DNA of 64,000 nucleotides from Buddleja alternifolia (Eukaryota; Streptophyta; Magnoliopsida; Lamiales; Scrophulariaceae): contig CM033396.1 of NCBI GenBank assembly GCA_019426215.1, positions 26,489,101-26,553,100 of the forward strand, given 5' to 3'. Position 1 is the first letter of the stretch; every line of letters begins with the position of its first letter. A program made the translations under genes and the position numbers. Below are positions 1 to 11,360 of the stretch, piece by piece. Under the pieces are notes generated by a model. It was not told where the DNA came from. It made no database searches and saw nothing but the letters and a program-made list of their open reading frames with translations.

Positions 1-361
1 GGACTCTCAATAATTTGATATATGTCGCTTTACAATTTACCTATCCTAATCTACTCCTAACAATCTAAGACACCTTCTAGGAAAGATTGAACTTTAATTG
101 CATCTCAAAATCTGAAAGCATTTATTCTACTTAACTCGGTCGACTAAGAATGCACGATCACCTTTTACTTACATTTATTTATTTCGGGAAGAATTCATTA
201 ATTAGTAAAATACACTTTGAAATATTTCATTAAAATAGCTAGATTCTCGATCGGCATAACTTAGAGACTATTACTATAATCAGAGACAAAAAATTAATAT
301 ATATCAGTTTCTATTTTGTAGACAATCTATTTTCAAAATTAATTATCCTATAGGCTTTTTT
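1..361. other. Unassigned AT-rich DNA
   Basis: I see no ORF, repeat pair or motif in this stretch that I can assign. It is the flank of the nested retrotransposon block that begins downstream. Confidence 0.5.
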
Positions 362-1043
362 TGTTTGGGGTTTATAGAGGAGAAATAGGCCCGATTTTTT
401 ATCACATATTCTAGGATACTGAATACCACTAGGTAGGTGGTATCCATTATCACGATATTATATCCATGTTAGGTTTAATGTCCTCAAATGCTACTAGAGT
501 AAACTTTAATGTTAATTAATTGGGTCTTCCCTCACATAACAAATTCAATTGTTGTTTTTCATATTCTCGAGAAAATTAAATTTATTTAGTTCTATTCGAA
601 AATTAGAAATGAACATATATGGTTTTCGTGTGTTATGTAATATATATCATGTTGACATGTTATGTGAGGGGAGACATGATTCATGGAGTTAGGCTCGATT
701 ATATTTTGTATTTCTTTTCAATGGGTTGTAAAGGCCTTTCTGAGCCTATTTTTATTTTCTTTCTAGATTATTTTTGTATAGGTGGCTTATATTGAAATGT
801 AATAGATAGAAATAGAATAGGCCCAAAGGAGAAATTCAAGTAGAGCCAAGGAGATACAAAAAGGAGCTTTGGAAGCTTTAGTGTAGCTTTTTAAAAAAAT
901 TTTGATCGAGACATTGGATTGTCTCTGTCTAGGAATAAAAGTCCATGAATCGTGTGTTGTTAGCTTTCTAGGATTGCTATCTTTTTATTTTAATGCATGT
1001 TTGTATTTTAGTATAAAATGGATTTATGTGCAAAGTGAGACCT

Positions 1044-2646
1044 TGATATATGTTATTTTTACACTAGTTTTCCTCCGTTTATCGACTTGGTTTTGATTGT
1101 TTCCTTGATAATTTGATCACATTTGATGCTTTGATCCATGTTTTCTCATATTTTCTAGAATAACATATGATTTGGAGGAAAAGAACAAGGATTGAAGGTA
1201 AATCATGCATAAAGATACAAACTGTCTGCGCAGTGATAGAGTTTATTGAATAGAGTTCTCTACCCATGTCCAAATTACACACTAGATTTACCAATGGAAA
1301 GATAAGAGGCAAAGGTACATTTCTTATGTTGAAGACAAAGATCAGATATGTAGGGAATGAGGTGAAAATGTCATCGGAAGAGACGTCTTACGATGGAGTT
1401 TTCTCATTCAGTGACTTGTGAGACAATTTTGTCATCTTTAACGTTTGATTTCGGCCCTAGTGTCTTCTGAAGAGTTGTAGATCTTTGTTTTAGGATTCTA
1501 CAGCAAATTGAATCAGTGAATTCCGACATCGGTAGAGAAAGTTATGCGAAGTTTACCAAAACTGGCTGGAGCAGCAGGGGACGAACGCCGCGGCGTTCAC
1601 ATGCAGTAGCCAACGCCGAGGCATTCAACAAGCGAACGCCGCGGCGTTCGAAGCAGCGGGTTGGTCTATAAATACCCCTTTTAGTCATTTTTTACCCTAA
1701 CTCACCATAGATAGCAGCAGCCACGCCAAAAGAGAGGGAGAGGGAGCTTGGGAGAGTGATTTTGAAGGTCAAAACATCTATTTGAAGTCCCGGATTCGTG
1801 AGAAGACGGAGAATTCAACAAGGAATCCACATCTCTACAAGAATTAGGGAGTTTTTACATATTTATTTCTTGAATTTGTTCAAACCTCTTATGACTTGTA
1901 TGATTTATATTTGCACTTTTGACATGAATATGAGCTAAACTTGTTTGATTGAGGCCATGGATAGGCCATTTATGTTATTTTGATTGTTGATTTGTTGGTG
2001 TTTATTGGATTAATTTTGGTTTTAGCTATGTATTCAATATTTGATCTCAATGCTACATTTGCTTGATCACCAAGTGTTTGATAAAATGCCTAGGTTAGAG
2101 ATCGAGAGATAATAACCTAGGGAAGATATAAACATTGAATACCCTATAGTTAAACCGACTAGAGATAGACTCGGTTTCTTTAGGTGGCTTTCCATTCACG
2201 TGGGGAATTCCTAGACCTTAAATGCCTCCTCGTTAATCGGGTTTTCATATAGAGATATATAGGAAATCGTTACCAAGGGTAGGGTTGCTATGCCAAGAGA
2301 TTGGGTGGTACGTACGTTAGGGAATTTCGCCTTAGCTAAATCAATCTAATAATCCAATAGAACCTAAATCACAATCGAAATGCATAATTGGTTGAACCAT
2401 GTGCCTTGATCGCTTCTCTCTATTGTTTCCTCCCTTTATTTGGTGTGACGTTGCCTTAGTTTATTTTCTAGTTTTTATTAATTAGTTAATCAACCTTTCT
2501 ATCGACCGATTTAACTTAGAATTGAGTAATATAGTAGTCTTGGTACTTAGATTATAGTTGTCCCTGCGGATACGATAACCCCGGACTTAGAAATCCACTT
2601 TACTACTTACGCGACCTAGTTCTCTTGCTAGGATTTTGTCGTGTCA
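1044..2646 (+). repeat. 5' LTR of the pol-less gypsy-like element
   Basis: This is 1603 bp, TG...CA, and nearly identical to 5445-7047. It holds a TATA box (TATAAATA, 1667-1674). About 20-90 bp upstream of that are two perfect 16-bp palindromes (1583-1598 and 1634-1649) with a degenerate third copy between them, which looks like the promoter region. Confidence 0.93.
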
Positions 2647-2652
2647 AGTTTT

Positions 2653-2670
2653 TGGCGCCGTTGCCGGGGA
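2653..2670 (+). promoter_or_regulatory. Primer-binding site, tRNA-Asp type
   Basis: TGGCGCCGTTGCCGGGG is the reverse complement of the acceptor end of plant tRNA-Asp(GTC), as I remember that tRNA. It begins 6 bp after the 5' LTR, which is the expected place for minus-strand priming. Confidence 0.85.
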
Positions 2671-2757
2671 CAACTATGGTATCTAATATCGAGATTCTCT
2701 TATTCGTTCTGAGCTTAAGTCAATTTTTTATTTTGTATATTTCTAGTTCTTGAAGAT

Positions 2758-3243
2758 ATGAGTGCTTATAACTTTCAATGGCCATGTCAGGATATGGATT
2801 CATCAATCACCACATCAAGCTCAATGCAAATGGAATCCTATGAGCCCACCTACCATACCGGTTGGATAAATCACCCAAGCTCAACATGTCAAAATAACAT
2901 GATACATCCCGGTTGGATAAATCATCCAAGCTCAACATGGAGTTACAAAAATGATGCAATGATACTTTCATCGGGGTTTGACCATGCCGGTAGCCTTCCT
3001 TACCAACAACATGATAGTTTTCATCAACAGGAGCTAGAGACGAGGTCTAAAATTGAGGCCTTGGGAAATGAATTTAGTGTATGGGTACAAGCTAGCATAA
3101 AGGAGGCAGAAGCAAGTTTCGAGGAGTTAGAAGCTCGTAGAAAGGAGTCGGAAGCTCGTAGAAAGGAAGTGGCAAGACTAGTAAATCAAGCAGTCAACTT
3201 ATGGAGAGTAGCACCAAAGAGAATGAGGCATCCCTCAATATAG
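2758..3243 (+). CDS. Gag-region ORF 1 of the pol-less gypsy-like element
   Basis: This 161-codon ORF begins about 110 bp after the LTR and is the first ATG with a long frame. The N-terminal half is rich in Ser, Gln and His and contains an internal duplication: the segment GWINHPSST appears twice, around residues 35-60. The C-terminal half (about 95-150) is Glu/Arg/Lys rich with a repeated EARRKE motif and is predicted to be helical or coiled coil. No zinc knuckle or protease motif is visible. Position suggests a gag-derived or accessory protein, but I do not recognise a defined domain. It could be translated into a virion-like particle protein or simply be a relic; function is unknown. Confidence 0.55.
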   Translation: MSAYNFQWPCQDMDSSITTSSSMQMESYEPTYHTGWINHPSSTCQNNMIHPGWINHPSSTWSYKNDAMILSSGFDHAGSLPYQQHDSFHQQELETRSKIEALGNEFSVWVQASIKEAEASFEELEARRKESEARRKEVARLVNQAVNLWRVAPKRMRHPSI

Positions 3244-3317
3244 AAGTTGAACAAGGTTTTGATTTAGAACAGCAATGTCTACACCCTATCACTTAAGAAG
3301 AACCACCTCCAGAAACC

Positions 3318-3887
3318 ATGTGTATCAAAATTGAGGTAAAAGCACCTGAGCACCCACGATTGAAGAAAGAGATTTTTGAAACCATTCCCAGACATGGCCA
3401 AGAAAGAACATTAGAAATCTTCAAGAACCCAATGTCGCCTACCACCATATCTCTCGAATTCTTACAAAATTGTATCAATAACCAGAGAGATAGAGTGGAG
3501 GAGGTTGAAGTCAAGGTTTACAACTCTAGTGATCCATTCGATGCATACTTTGAGAACCCAAGTGATACTACGGTCGAGAATGAGAAAATCAAAGGATATA
3601 TAAATCACTTGGATGAACCACCATTTGAGTTGTCAAAACCAAGGCTAGGGGAGTATGGGACAACCGCATATGAGTTGCAATCATCCATTGATGATTCTTC
3701 GTCACTTCCTCTTAAACTTTCATCTTTACATTTCAATTATGTATTTTTGAATGAGACCTTATGCTCACTTCTAATTCTTTTAGGTTGTGTGATAGAGGTT
3801 GGAGAGGAAAAACCTCTACGTAACTGGAAAAAGCACAAAAAGGCTCGTCCATACAAAGTTGGCATTGCTCCTTATGATCCACCATGA
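3318..3887 (+). CDS. Internal ORF 2 of the pol-less gypsy-like element
   Basis: This 189-codon ORF starts 75 bp after ORF 1. The segment just upstream of its ATG encodes EPPPE in the same frame, a proline motif I associate with plant gypsy-like leaders, though an in-frame stop precedes it. The protein is acidic in the middle, has one hydrophobic stretch around residues 140-160 (leucine/isoleucine rich) and a basic, tyrosine- and proline-containing C-terminus. I see no catalytic motif of protease, RT, RNase H or integrase. It is followed closely by a conserved stem-loop block. It may be the remains of a gag or env-like frame; I cannot assign a function. Confidence 0.5.
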   Translation: MCIKIEVKAPEHPRLKKEIFETIPRHGQERTLEIFKNPMSPTTISLEFLQNCINNQRDRVEEVEVKVYNSSDPFDAYFENPSDTTVENEKIKGYINHLDEPPFELSKPRLGEYGTTAYELQSSIDDSSSLPLKLSSLHFNYVFLNETLCSLLILLGCVIEVGEEKPLRNWKKHKKARPYKVGIAPYDPP

Positions 3888-3929
3888 GCAGTGCAAGGGA
3901 GTCGAGCTAATGACTATAAACAAGCGCTT

Positions 3930-3947
3930 CTTGGGAGGCAACCCAAG
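3930..3947 (+). promoter_or_regulatory. Conserved stem-loop in the 3' untranslated region
   Basis: CTTGGG-AGGCAA-CCCAAG forms a perfect 6-bp stem with a 6-nt loop, 43 bp after the stop of ORF 2. The surrounding block (about 3898-3955) resembles a segment I recall near the 3' end of Athila/Tat-type plant elements. Its role is not known to me. Confidence 0.6.
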
Positions 3948-3955
3948 TTTCTTTT

Positions 3956-5429
3956 ATTGCTTTCTTTCTTTTCTTTTGTGCCCTCGTTTTGTTTCCCTCC
4001 CCCTTAACTCGTTTTGATATGGTTTCCTTTAAGTTTTCTCTCGTTCAGGTTTTGATCACAGTTTGATCCTGGGATATGAGCCCACCACCGTGCTCCCTCC
4101 ATTTCTCTCCATTTCAGGGTTGTATCGCTTTTCCCCCTCACCTTGCATTTATTTCATGAATATTGAGGACAATGTTTAATTTAAGTTTGGGGGTACAACC
4201 TTGTTGATATAGAATTCATGAATTGGTGCACCCTTGCGTGAGAGCATAATGCGTTTGAATATCTCTACTCTCTCAAAGTCAAAGTCCTTTGTCTGTGGTC
4301 AACATGTCATATATTGTGACTTGAAAGCCCTTTTTAGTCATGCTTATGCGAATTATTGCGGTTTTAAAACGTTGAACTTTCAATTTTTTTTACTATGAAG
4401 TGTGCATTAATGTTGTGAAGTCACAAAATGATTTAGGCCATCTTTCATTTTTGTTAGCCTTACATTTTGGCCTTCTCTATATTGCATAATCTCTAGACCT
4501 TGACTTGAGCCGTATTGATAAGAATGGAGTGTGCTATGCACACTAGAAACCACCATTCGTCTTTCTTTCATAAGCCATGACAACCACCTTCTAGCCTAAA
4601 AGAAAAACAATGTCTTGCACCCAATCAAGAGAGTTTGGAACTTCATATCATTTGACTTGAATATGGGTAGTCACCTTGTTTTGATTTGAATGAATATGAG
4701 TTAGATAGTGATGTTTTGGCTATGTTGAGATTTTTGAGGTTTGAAGTATTATGTAAAAAAGGGGATGAAATGAAAACTTGAGCAATGGGCTAAATAGTCG
4801 AGAGAGAGATATATATGAAAAAAAAATTGTGCTCTCGACTAGGCTTGAATCTTGGCACTCAATTGGATCATTTGGCTTGGAATTTTGTGTACAACCCGAT
4901 ATGAAAAGAAACAAGTTTGGGGGTTGTAAGTTGAAAGGCAAAAGAGAGTGAAAAAGGGATAAGTGATAAGTTGTGAAAGTTTTTGTAGTCTATTTGCGAA
5001 TTTAGCTCGATGATTTTGAGTCATAGGCTCTCTTGACTTAGTCACTTTATCCATATCTTCCGGTCCTAGCCATCACCTAACCTTACGTTACAAGCCGGAA
5101 AGACCTTTTGATTGTGACTTTTGCACTTTATACACACCGATGAGTTAACGAATATTGAATTGTTTCACTGTCTTTACCTTCCAATTGATTTGCATAATCT
5201 TTTCTAAAGTGTGCTCTTGACATGAATATGGATGTGGGAGTTCATGATATAGGGATGGAAACTAAGATTTTGTGAGGTTTTCAAATTGTTGAATGTTCAA
5301 AGCATCGTGTAGCTTTTCATAATCGTTTTTGAAGGTATAATGCTTGCTCTTATGTGTATGAATTGGCAAATGAAATTTTGAATCTTCATATGTGTGTTTG
5401 ATTGTATTTGATCGAGGACGATCAAAGCT
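3956..5429 (+). other. Long 3' untranslated region of the gypsy-like element
   Basis: About 1.5 kb without a credible ORF. It contains extra copies of the polypurine-like motif AAGTTTGGGGGT at 4183-4194 and 4913-4924, in addition to the functional-position copy at 5430-5441. The first and last copies are each preceded by a GAGGAC block. Confidence 0.7.
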
Positions 5430-5441
5430 AAGTTTGGGGGT
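5430..5441 (+). promoter_or_regulatory. Polypurine tract
   Basis: AAGTTTGGGGGT lies 3 bp upstream of the 3' LTR, the expected plus-strand primer site. Confidence 0.8.
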
Positions 5442-5444
5442 AGT

Positions 5445-7047
5445 TGATATATGTTATTTTTACACTAGTTTCCCTCCGTTTATCGACTTGGTTTTGATTG
5501 TTTCCTTGATAATTTGATCACATTTGATGCTTTGATCCATGTTTTCTCATATTTTCTAGAATAACATATGATTTGGAGGAAAAGAACAAGGATTGAAGGT
5601 AAATCATGCATAAAGATACAAACTGTCTGCGCAGTGATAGAGTTTATTGAATAGAGTTCTCTACCCATGTCCAAATTATACACTAGATTTACCAATGGAA
5701 AGATAAGAGGCAAAGGTACATTTCTTATGTTGAAGACAAAGATCAGATATGTAGGGAATGAGGTGAAAATGTCATCGGAAGAGACGTCTTACGATGGAGT
5801 TTTCTCATTCAGTGACTTGTGAGACAATTTTGTCATCTTTAACGTTTGATTTCGGCCCTAGTGTCTTCTGAAGAGTTGTAGATCTTTGTTTTAGGATTCT
5901 ACAGCAACTTGAATCAGTGAATTCCGACATCGGTAGAGAAAGTTATGCGAAGTTTACCAAAACTGGCTGGAGCAGCAGGGGACGAACGCCGCGGCGTTCA
6001 CATGCAGTAGCCAATGCCGAGGCGTTCAACAAGCGAACGCCGCGGCGTTCGAAGCAGCGGGTTGGTATATAAATACCCCTTTTAGTCATTTTTTACTCTA
6101 ACTCACCATAGATAGCAGCAGCCACGCCAAAAGAGAGGGAGAAGGAGGTTGGGAGAGTGATTTTGAAGGTCAAAACATCTATTTGAAGTCCCGGATTCGT
6201 GAGAAGACGGAGAATTCAACAAGGAATCCACATCTCTACAAGAATTAGGAAGTTTTTACATATTTATTTCTTGAATTTGTTCAAACCTCTTATGACTTGT
6301 ATGATTTATATTTGCACTTTTGACATGAATATGAGCTAAACTTGTTTGATTGAGGCCATGGATAGGCCATTTATGTTATTTTGATTGTTGATTTGTTGGT
6401 GTTTATTGGATTAATTTTGGTTTTAGCTATGTATTCAATATTTGATCTCAATGCTACATTTGCTTGATCACCAAGTGTTTGATAAAATGCCTAGGTTAGA
6501 GATCGAGAGATAATAACCTAGGGAAGATATAAACATTGAATACCCTATAGTTAAACCGACTAGAGATAGACTCGGTTTCTTTAGGTGGCTTTCCATTCAC
6601 GTGGGGAATTCCTAGACCTTAAATGCATCCTCGTTAATCGGGTTTTCATATAGAGATATATAGGAAATCGTTACCAAGGGTAGGGTTGCTATGCCAAGAG
6701 ATTGGGTGGTACGTACGTTAGGGAATTTCGCCTTAGCTAAATCAATCTAATAATCCAATAGAACCTAAATCACAATCGAAATGCATAATTGGTTGAACCA
6801 TGTGCCTTGATCGCTTCTCTCTATTGTTTCCTCCCTTTATTTGGTGTGACGTTGCCTTAGTTTATTTTCTAGTTTTTATTAATTAGTTAATCAACCTTTC
6901 TATCGACCGATTTAACTTAGAATTGAGTAATATAGTAGTCTTGGTACTTAGATTATAGTTGTCCCTGCGGATACGATAACCCCGGACTTAGAAATCCACT
7001 TAACTACTTACGCGACCTAGTTCTCTTGCTAGGATTTTGTCGTGTCA
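5445..7047 (+). repeat. 3' LTR of the pol-less gypsy-like element
   Basis: This is 1603 bp and matches 1044-2646 with about 12 substitutions and no obvious indels. The two perfect 16-bp palindromes and the TATA box are retained. It is followed directly by the TSD GACCT. Confidence 0.93.
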
Positions 7048-7052
7048 GACCT

Positions 7053-7695
7053 CATAAATAATTTAAATTCTCCCACTTTGAAAATATTAAGTTAGTAAAG
7101 GGTACTAGGCATCTTGTCCTCCACTGAACTTAGGAGAAATTAAAATGACATTTAATATATAATATTGTCCCTAAGCAATGGGGGTTATAAATTGAAATAA
7201 ATTTCACCCCACATACCAGCAAAAGGTTGCAAGGTGAAATTCAATTGTTAGACTAATAGATAGTGAGTGGGTTGAAGTTAAATTATTCATAAATCAATAA
7301 CATCGTTAAAAGGTTGAGATTTCATGAATAATGGACAAAGGGATTGAATCATCCATTTGATGTATTGATGTTGGACATCACTTTTAATAGATTAATTAGG
7401 CCACACACCAGGAAAAGGTTGCAACCTATTGATCTAGTTAAGAGATCAATCACCACTACGAAGCCTTCCAACAATGACTTCCGAAATCTATAGTGGGAGC
7501 ATGGATTTTTGAAAAATATAGTGGGAGCAAAGTTTATTTTAAAAGTCCTTAATTAAAATTTGGAACAACAATTACATTAGAATCTAATAAGTCTTTTTAC
7601 TTTTCTGCAGTTGGTTGCTTATTATCTCTTTTATTATGACTATCAATCCATTGTCTATACTACTTGAAAAGAACACTTAGACTAGTCCAAACTAT
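7053..7695 (+). other. Untranslated leader of copia-1
   Basis: This sequence follows the TSD of the gypsy-like insertion and precedes the copia-1 gag. It has no long ORF. No primer-binding site or LTR end is recognisable, consistent with loss of most of the 5' LTR. The motif CCACACACCAG/CCCCACATACCAG plus AAAAGGTTGCAA occurs twice (about 7203-7225 and 7401-7425). Confidence 0.45.
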
Positions 7696-8561
7696 GTGGA
7701 CTGGCTCCGAAACTTGAGGATTGTCCTCAATATGGAGTCACTGGGGTATGTATTATATGTTGATATCCCAGCCGCACCCACAAAGATGCGTGCTAGTGAG
7801 GAGGAAGTCACGGCTCATGAGAAATGGGTCAAAGATGATGTCCGGGTTCGTGGGTATATGATGGGCTCAATGACAAATGAGTTGCAGAGATCTCACGACA
7901 AAATGGTCTTGGCGAGGGCTATTTTGGCAAACCTGGTGGATCTCTATTGTGAGCACAGTCGCACTGCTAGATATGAGATATCGAAAGAGTTCTTTGGAGC
8001 CAAGATGAAAGAAGGTGAAAAATTTGGGGATCATGTCCCAAAATTAATTTTGAAAATTGAGAGGTTAGAGGCCCTCAACTTCAACATGGACCCGCAACTA
8101 CAAACTGATCTCATCTTGCAGTCACTTCCAGACTCCATTTTCTAATTTGTGGTAAACTTCAACTATAACGAGATAGAATGCAATTTAGCCGCGTTGATGA
8201 ACAAGCTAAATATTGCACAATCTCAAATGAAGCCTAAGGTAAAAGAGGCAGCATTAGTCATCACTTCTAAGCCTAAAAAGAAGAAGAAGAAGAAGAAGAA
8301 GAAGAAAGCTACTAGCACTCCGGGTCCACAAGGTAATTAGACAAAGGAAAGGGACAAGCTCTAAAAGTGATGAAGAGCAAAGGGCCTAAAGAAAAGGATA
8401 GGTGCCTTCACTGCAGTGAGCTAGGCCACTGGAGGGAATGTCCAAACTTTGGCAAAGGTGCAGCAGGTATGGAATTTTTTTATTTAGAAACCAATTGTTC
8501 TATAATGTATTTTCTGCTTCGTGGATACTTGATTCTAGAGCTAGTGCTCATGTTTGAATGA
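7696..8561 (+). pseudogene. Copia-1 gag remnant with zinc knuckle
   Basis: The reading frame 7696-8145 resembles the plant copia gag (UBN2-type) domain: an N-terminal MDWLRNLRIVL segment, a central AHEKW region and a C-terminal LQSLPDSI motif. A stop after residue 149 breaks the frame, which resumes at 8149-8340. There it encodes an 11-residue poly-lysine run from an AAG repeat. A CCHC-like knuckle (CLHCSELGHWRECP) follows at about 8403 in another frame. The frame then enters the start of the protease region and is interrupted at 8651 by solo LTR A. Gag would package RNA in cytoplasmic particles; this copy is non-functional. Confidence 0.75.
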
Positions 8562-8651
8562 GGATCTACAGTTAAGTATGAAGCTTGAGCATAGAGAGGT
8601 GCTGATCAGTGTTGGCAGCGGGTAGAGTGTCGCGGCTTCTTGCATTAGATC

Positions 8652-10325
8652 TGTTGGGAATGTGCCCTCGATGCCAACGAGGAGTTAGAATATGAGGCAC
8701 GAGTTTATATTATACAACCTCTAATTAATATAAAGGCAATATTATGTTGTTCGTATAATTCTTGATGGCATCTATAAGTCTTAAATGAACAACTAGTCCA
8801 TGTGTGTCAAGACTAACCTTCGCACTCCTTGAGGAGATGGGCACTGGAAGAGTTTGATACTTGATCACTTATATCGTTCGCAAGTTGGAGAATCTCAATT
8901 GGGCATTGAGATTCGTATAAGACTTGTATGACACATACTTTGACAAAGGAGGGCCAGTCGAACACTATGGGATAGTGGGAGTTTGTGTCATAGATACATT
9001 GATGGAATTAGTGTATTCGAACACGGCTCGTAGTAATCCGATCACATGGGTTTTTACTCAATGACTGTCAATGATTGGATTACTGATTATGAAGGTATGC
9101 GTGAGCCTTAGACTTGAGGAGTTACGGTCATAGTGTGCTTGTGACGTTGGATTCTGTCACTAGAGTAGTTACGCCCAATTCACCCATTGGTGGGGCCGAC
9201 CTCAAAATGCGTTCCAATGGGCAAGTAGCATGTGAGGTGATTACCAAGATGGAATTCACTATCTCGAAAGTAAACGAGAAGTATCTTATGCGGTCATAGG
9301 TAAATGAAATTGAAATTCTCTGGCCAGAGCTGATGAACTAACTCGTGTTTAGTAATCTCATATTACTATGATTCTTAAGCATAACATCGAGTCCTGTGAG
9401 TTTGACATATTCCATGACTCTCACTCGATTGGGATACATCAATGAAGGGCTTATCCTCATACGGTATTATAATCTAGAGGTTCATAATGATATAATTATT
9501 TCATACTCGGTTGAGCTACGACGTGGGGCCACGGTGCTGGCTAAGTGTTACCCACATCCTTTGGTATCCTCCCATTGCCAATTGAGACGAACCTAGAGAG
9601 TCACGCTATAAAGGAATAGACAGGGAAATCAAGTCTTGTATTTGGAGGGTGTTCTGGTAATTTGTCCTTGGGAAGGATGAATTAATTAATTGGACAAATT
9701 AATTTAATTAGTTGTTTAATTGGATTAAACAATGGTAAATTAAATTAATTAGTTTGAATATTTAATTGACTAGGTTAATTGATTATTTAGACTAGAATAA
9801 TAATTAATTATTTGATTAATTAATTAGTATTGATTTAATCAATATATATTTAATTGAATTATTTATTAATTGATTAAATTAATTGGACTAAGTTGACTGG
9901 GCCAACATAGCCCAATTGATTGTCCAATGGCCCATATGGGCATGTGTGTGTGATCCGGTGGGCTTAAGTTGGAGGATTTATTTAATCCTCTAACACAAGC
10001 CAAATTACACAGTTGTAACAATTCACATAACTGAAATCCTCCACCAGAAATATAAAGCAGAGGAGAAAACATTTTCTTGTTCTCTCTTCACAGTCCACTA
10101 GATCTCGCCTAGCCGCCATGGAGATTGGAGATGGAGATTTCCCGGAGTCTGTTCCTGCGTGATGATCTAGAGACGGTACAATTGAACCGTTGGAGAAGAT
10201 TAAAGATTCGCGAGGATCAAAGTTGAATACGTTTAAAATCGATGAAAGCCACGAATTGATCTTGGTTTGGGAATCCGGATCTATTTTTCCATTTTCGCTG
10301 CGCATGCCCTATAGGATTCTCAACA
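8652..10325 (+). mobile_element. Solo LTR A (copia-type), forward
   Basis: This 1674-bp TGTTGGG...CTCAACA unit is flanked by the 5-bp TSD AGATC (8647-8651 and 10326-10330). Copia-1 protein sequence continues across it when one TSD copy is removed. No internal coding region is present, so it is a solo LTR left by recombination. The same LTR family is found at 32441-45414 (F). Short ORFs within it are not gene-like. Confidence 0.9.
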
Positions 10326-10330
10326 AGATC

Positions 10331-11360
10331 AACTTCTTTATGTTTATCATCTAGACATGTTTTAAATTTAGAGGATGTTTTAGTTTTGCCCAACGGGCTT
10401 AAGAACATTATTTCAATTCCTATGTTGGTTAGGAATAATTATGTTTTTAATTTCATTGATAGTACTTGCAGCATTTTATTTAATGATAATATTGTTAGCA
10501 CTGCTACTTTAGTCAATGGCCTCTATTATTTAAACATGCGAAAGGAATGTGTTGTAAATGTTATCTTAAAGAAGTGTGGTAGGCAAAGTACTAACCTAAG
10601 CTTAAAGTGGCATCTTAGATTAGGTCATGATGGCGAGCAAAAGATACACAAGATGGAGAAAGATGGGTTAATTGACCTATTGGGATCAGATCCCTATCTA
10701 ACTTGTGAATCTTGCCTCAAAGGCAAAATGGCTAGATCCACCTTCACCGAGACTTTTGAAAGGCCCACTGAAGTATTAGGACTTGTTGACACCGACGTTT
10801 GTGGACCATTTGGAGAAATGTCTCGTGGAGGTTTTCACTATTTCATTACTTTCACTGATGATCATTCAAGGTATGGTCTTGTGTGTCTAATGAACTACGA
10901 GTCTGAATCATTTGATAAGTTCTAAGAATTTAAGGCTTTAGTGAAAAAACAAACTGGACATCATATAAAAACACTGCGATCGGATCATGGAGGTGGATAT
11001 ATGAGTGACGAGTTTGATAAGTTCCTAAAGAAACATGGGATAATATTGCAACTCACACTACTAGCAACTCCACAACTAAATGGGGTAGCAAAGCTTAGAA
11101 ATCGAACGCTTTTGGATATGTTTTGATCTATGCTCAGCTACACTGATTTACCCATATTCTTGTGGGGACATGCACTCTTTACAATTGTTCATATGTTGAA
11201 TAGATGTCCTTCCAAATCCATTCATAAGACCCCATATGAAATATGGAGAAATAGAAAACCAAACCTTAACTACATTAGGGTTTGGGGATGCATTGCCTAC
11301 ATCAAGAAGACAAAGGCAGAGAAATTGGAAGCTAGGTCCCTTAAAGGACGTTTCATCAGT
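10331..11360 (+). pseudogene. Copia-1 protease tail and integrase remnant
   Basis: This stretch carries the region after protease (LEDVLVLPNG), then the GAG-pre-integrase HHCC segment (WHLRLGH ... CESCLKGKMA, about 10610-10735). The integrase core follows. The first catalytic Asp is present in VDTDVCGPF and the second in LRSDHGG. At the third site the expected Glu in NGVAER is replaced by Lys (NGVAKLR, about 11083). In-frame stops occur after 10925 and 11126. Integrase would insert cDNA into the nuclear genome; with stops and the Glu-to-Lys change this copy cannot. Confidence 0.8.

Larger units (their letters stand above)
1044..7047 (+). mobile_element. Young non-autonomous Ty3/gypsy-like LTR retrotransposon without pol
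   Basis: Two 1603-bp direct LTRs (1044-2646 and 5445-7047) begin TGATATATG and end GTGTCA. The 5-bp TSD GACCT flanks them (1039-1043 and 7048-7052). Six bp after the 5' LTR lies a primer-binding site complementary to the 3' end of plant tRNA-Asp (2653-2670). A polypurine tract (AAGTTTGGGGGT) precedes the 3' LTR. The internal region is only about 2.8 kb and encodes two ORFs of 161 and 189 codons but no protease, RT, RNase H or integrase. The tRNA-Asp site, PPT and 3' conserved block resemble Athila/Tat-type elements by recall. I counted about 12 LTR mismatches, so insertion was recent. Confidence 0.93.

Noticed and set aside
8270..8310. Poly-lysine run as a nuclear localisation signal
   Set aside because: It arises from an AAG microsatellite in a broken gag frame.
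8900..10305. Small frames of 61-107 codons in solo LTR A
   Set aside because: They lie wholly within a non-coding LTR and do not match between related LTRs.
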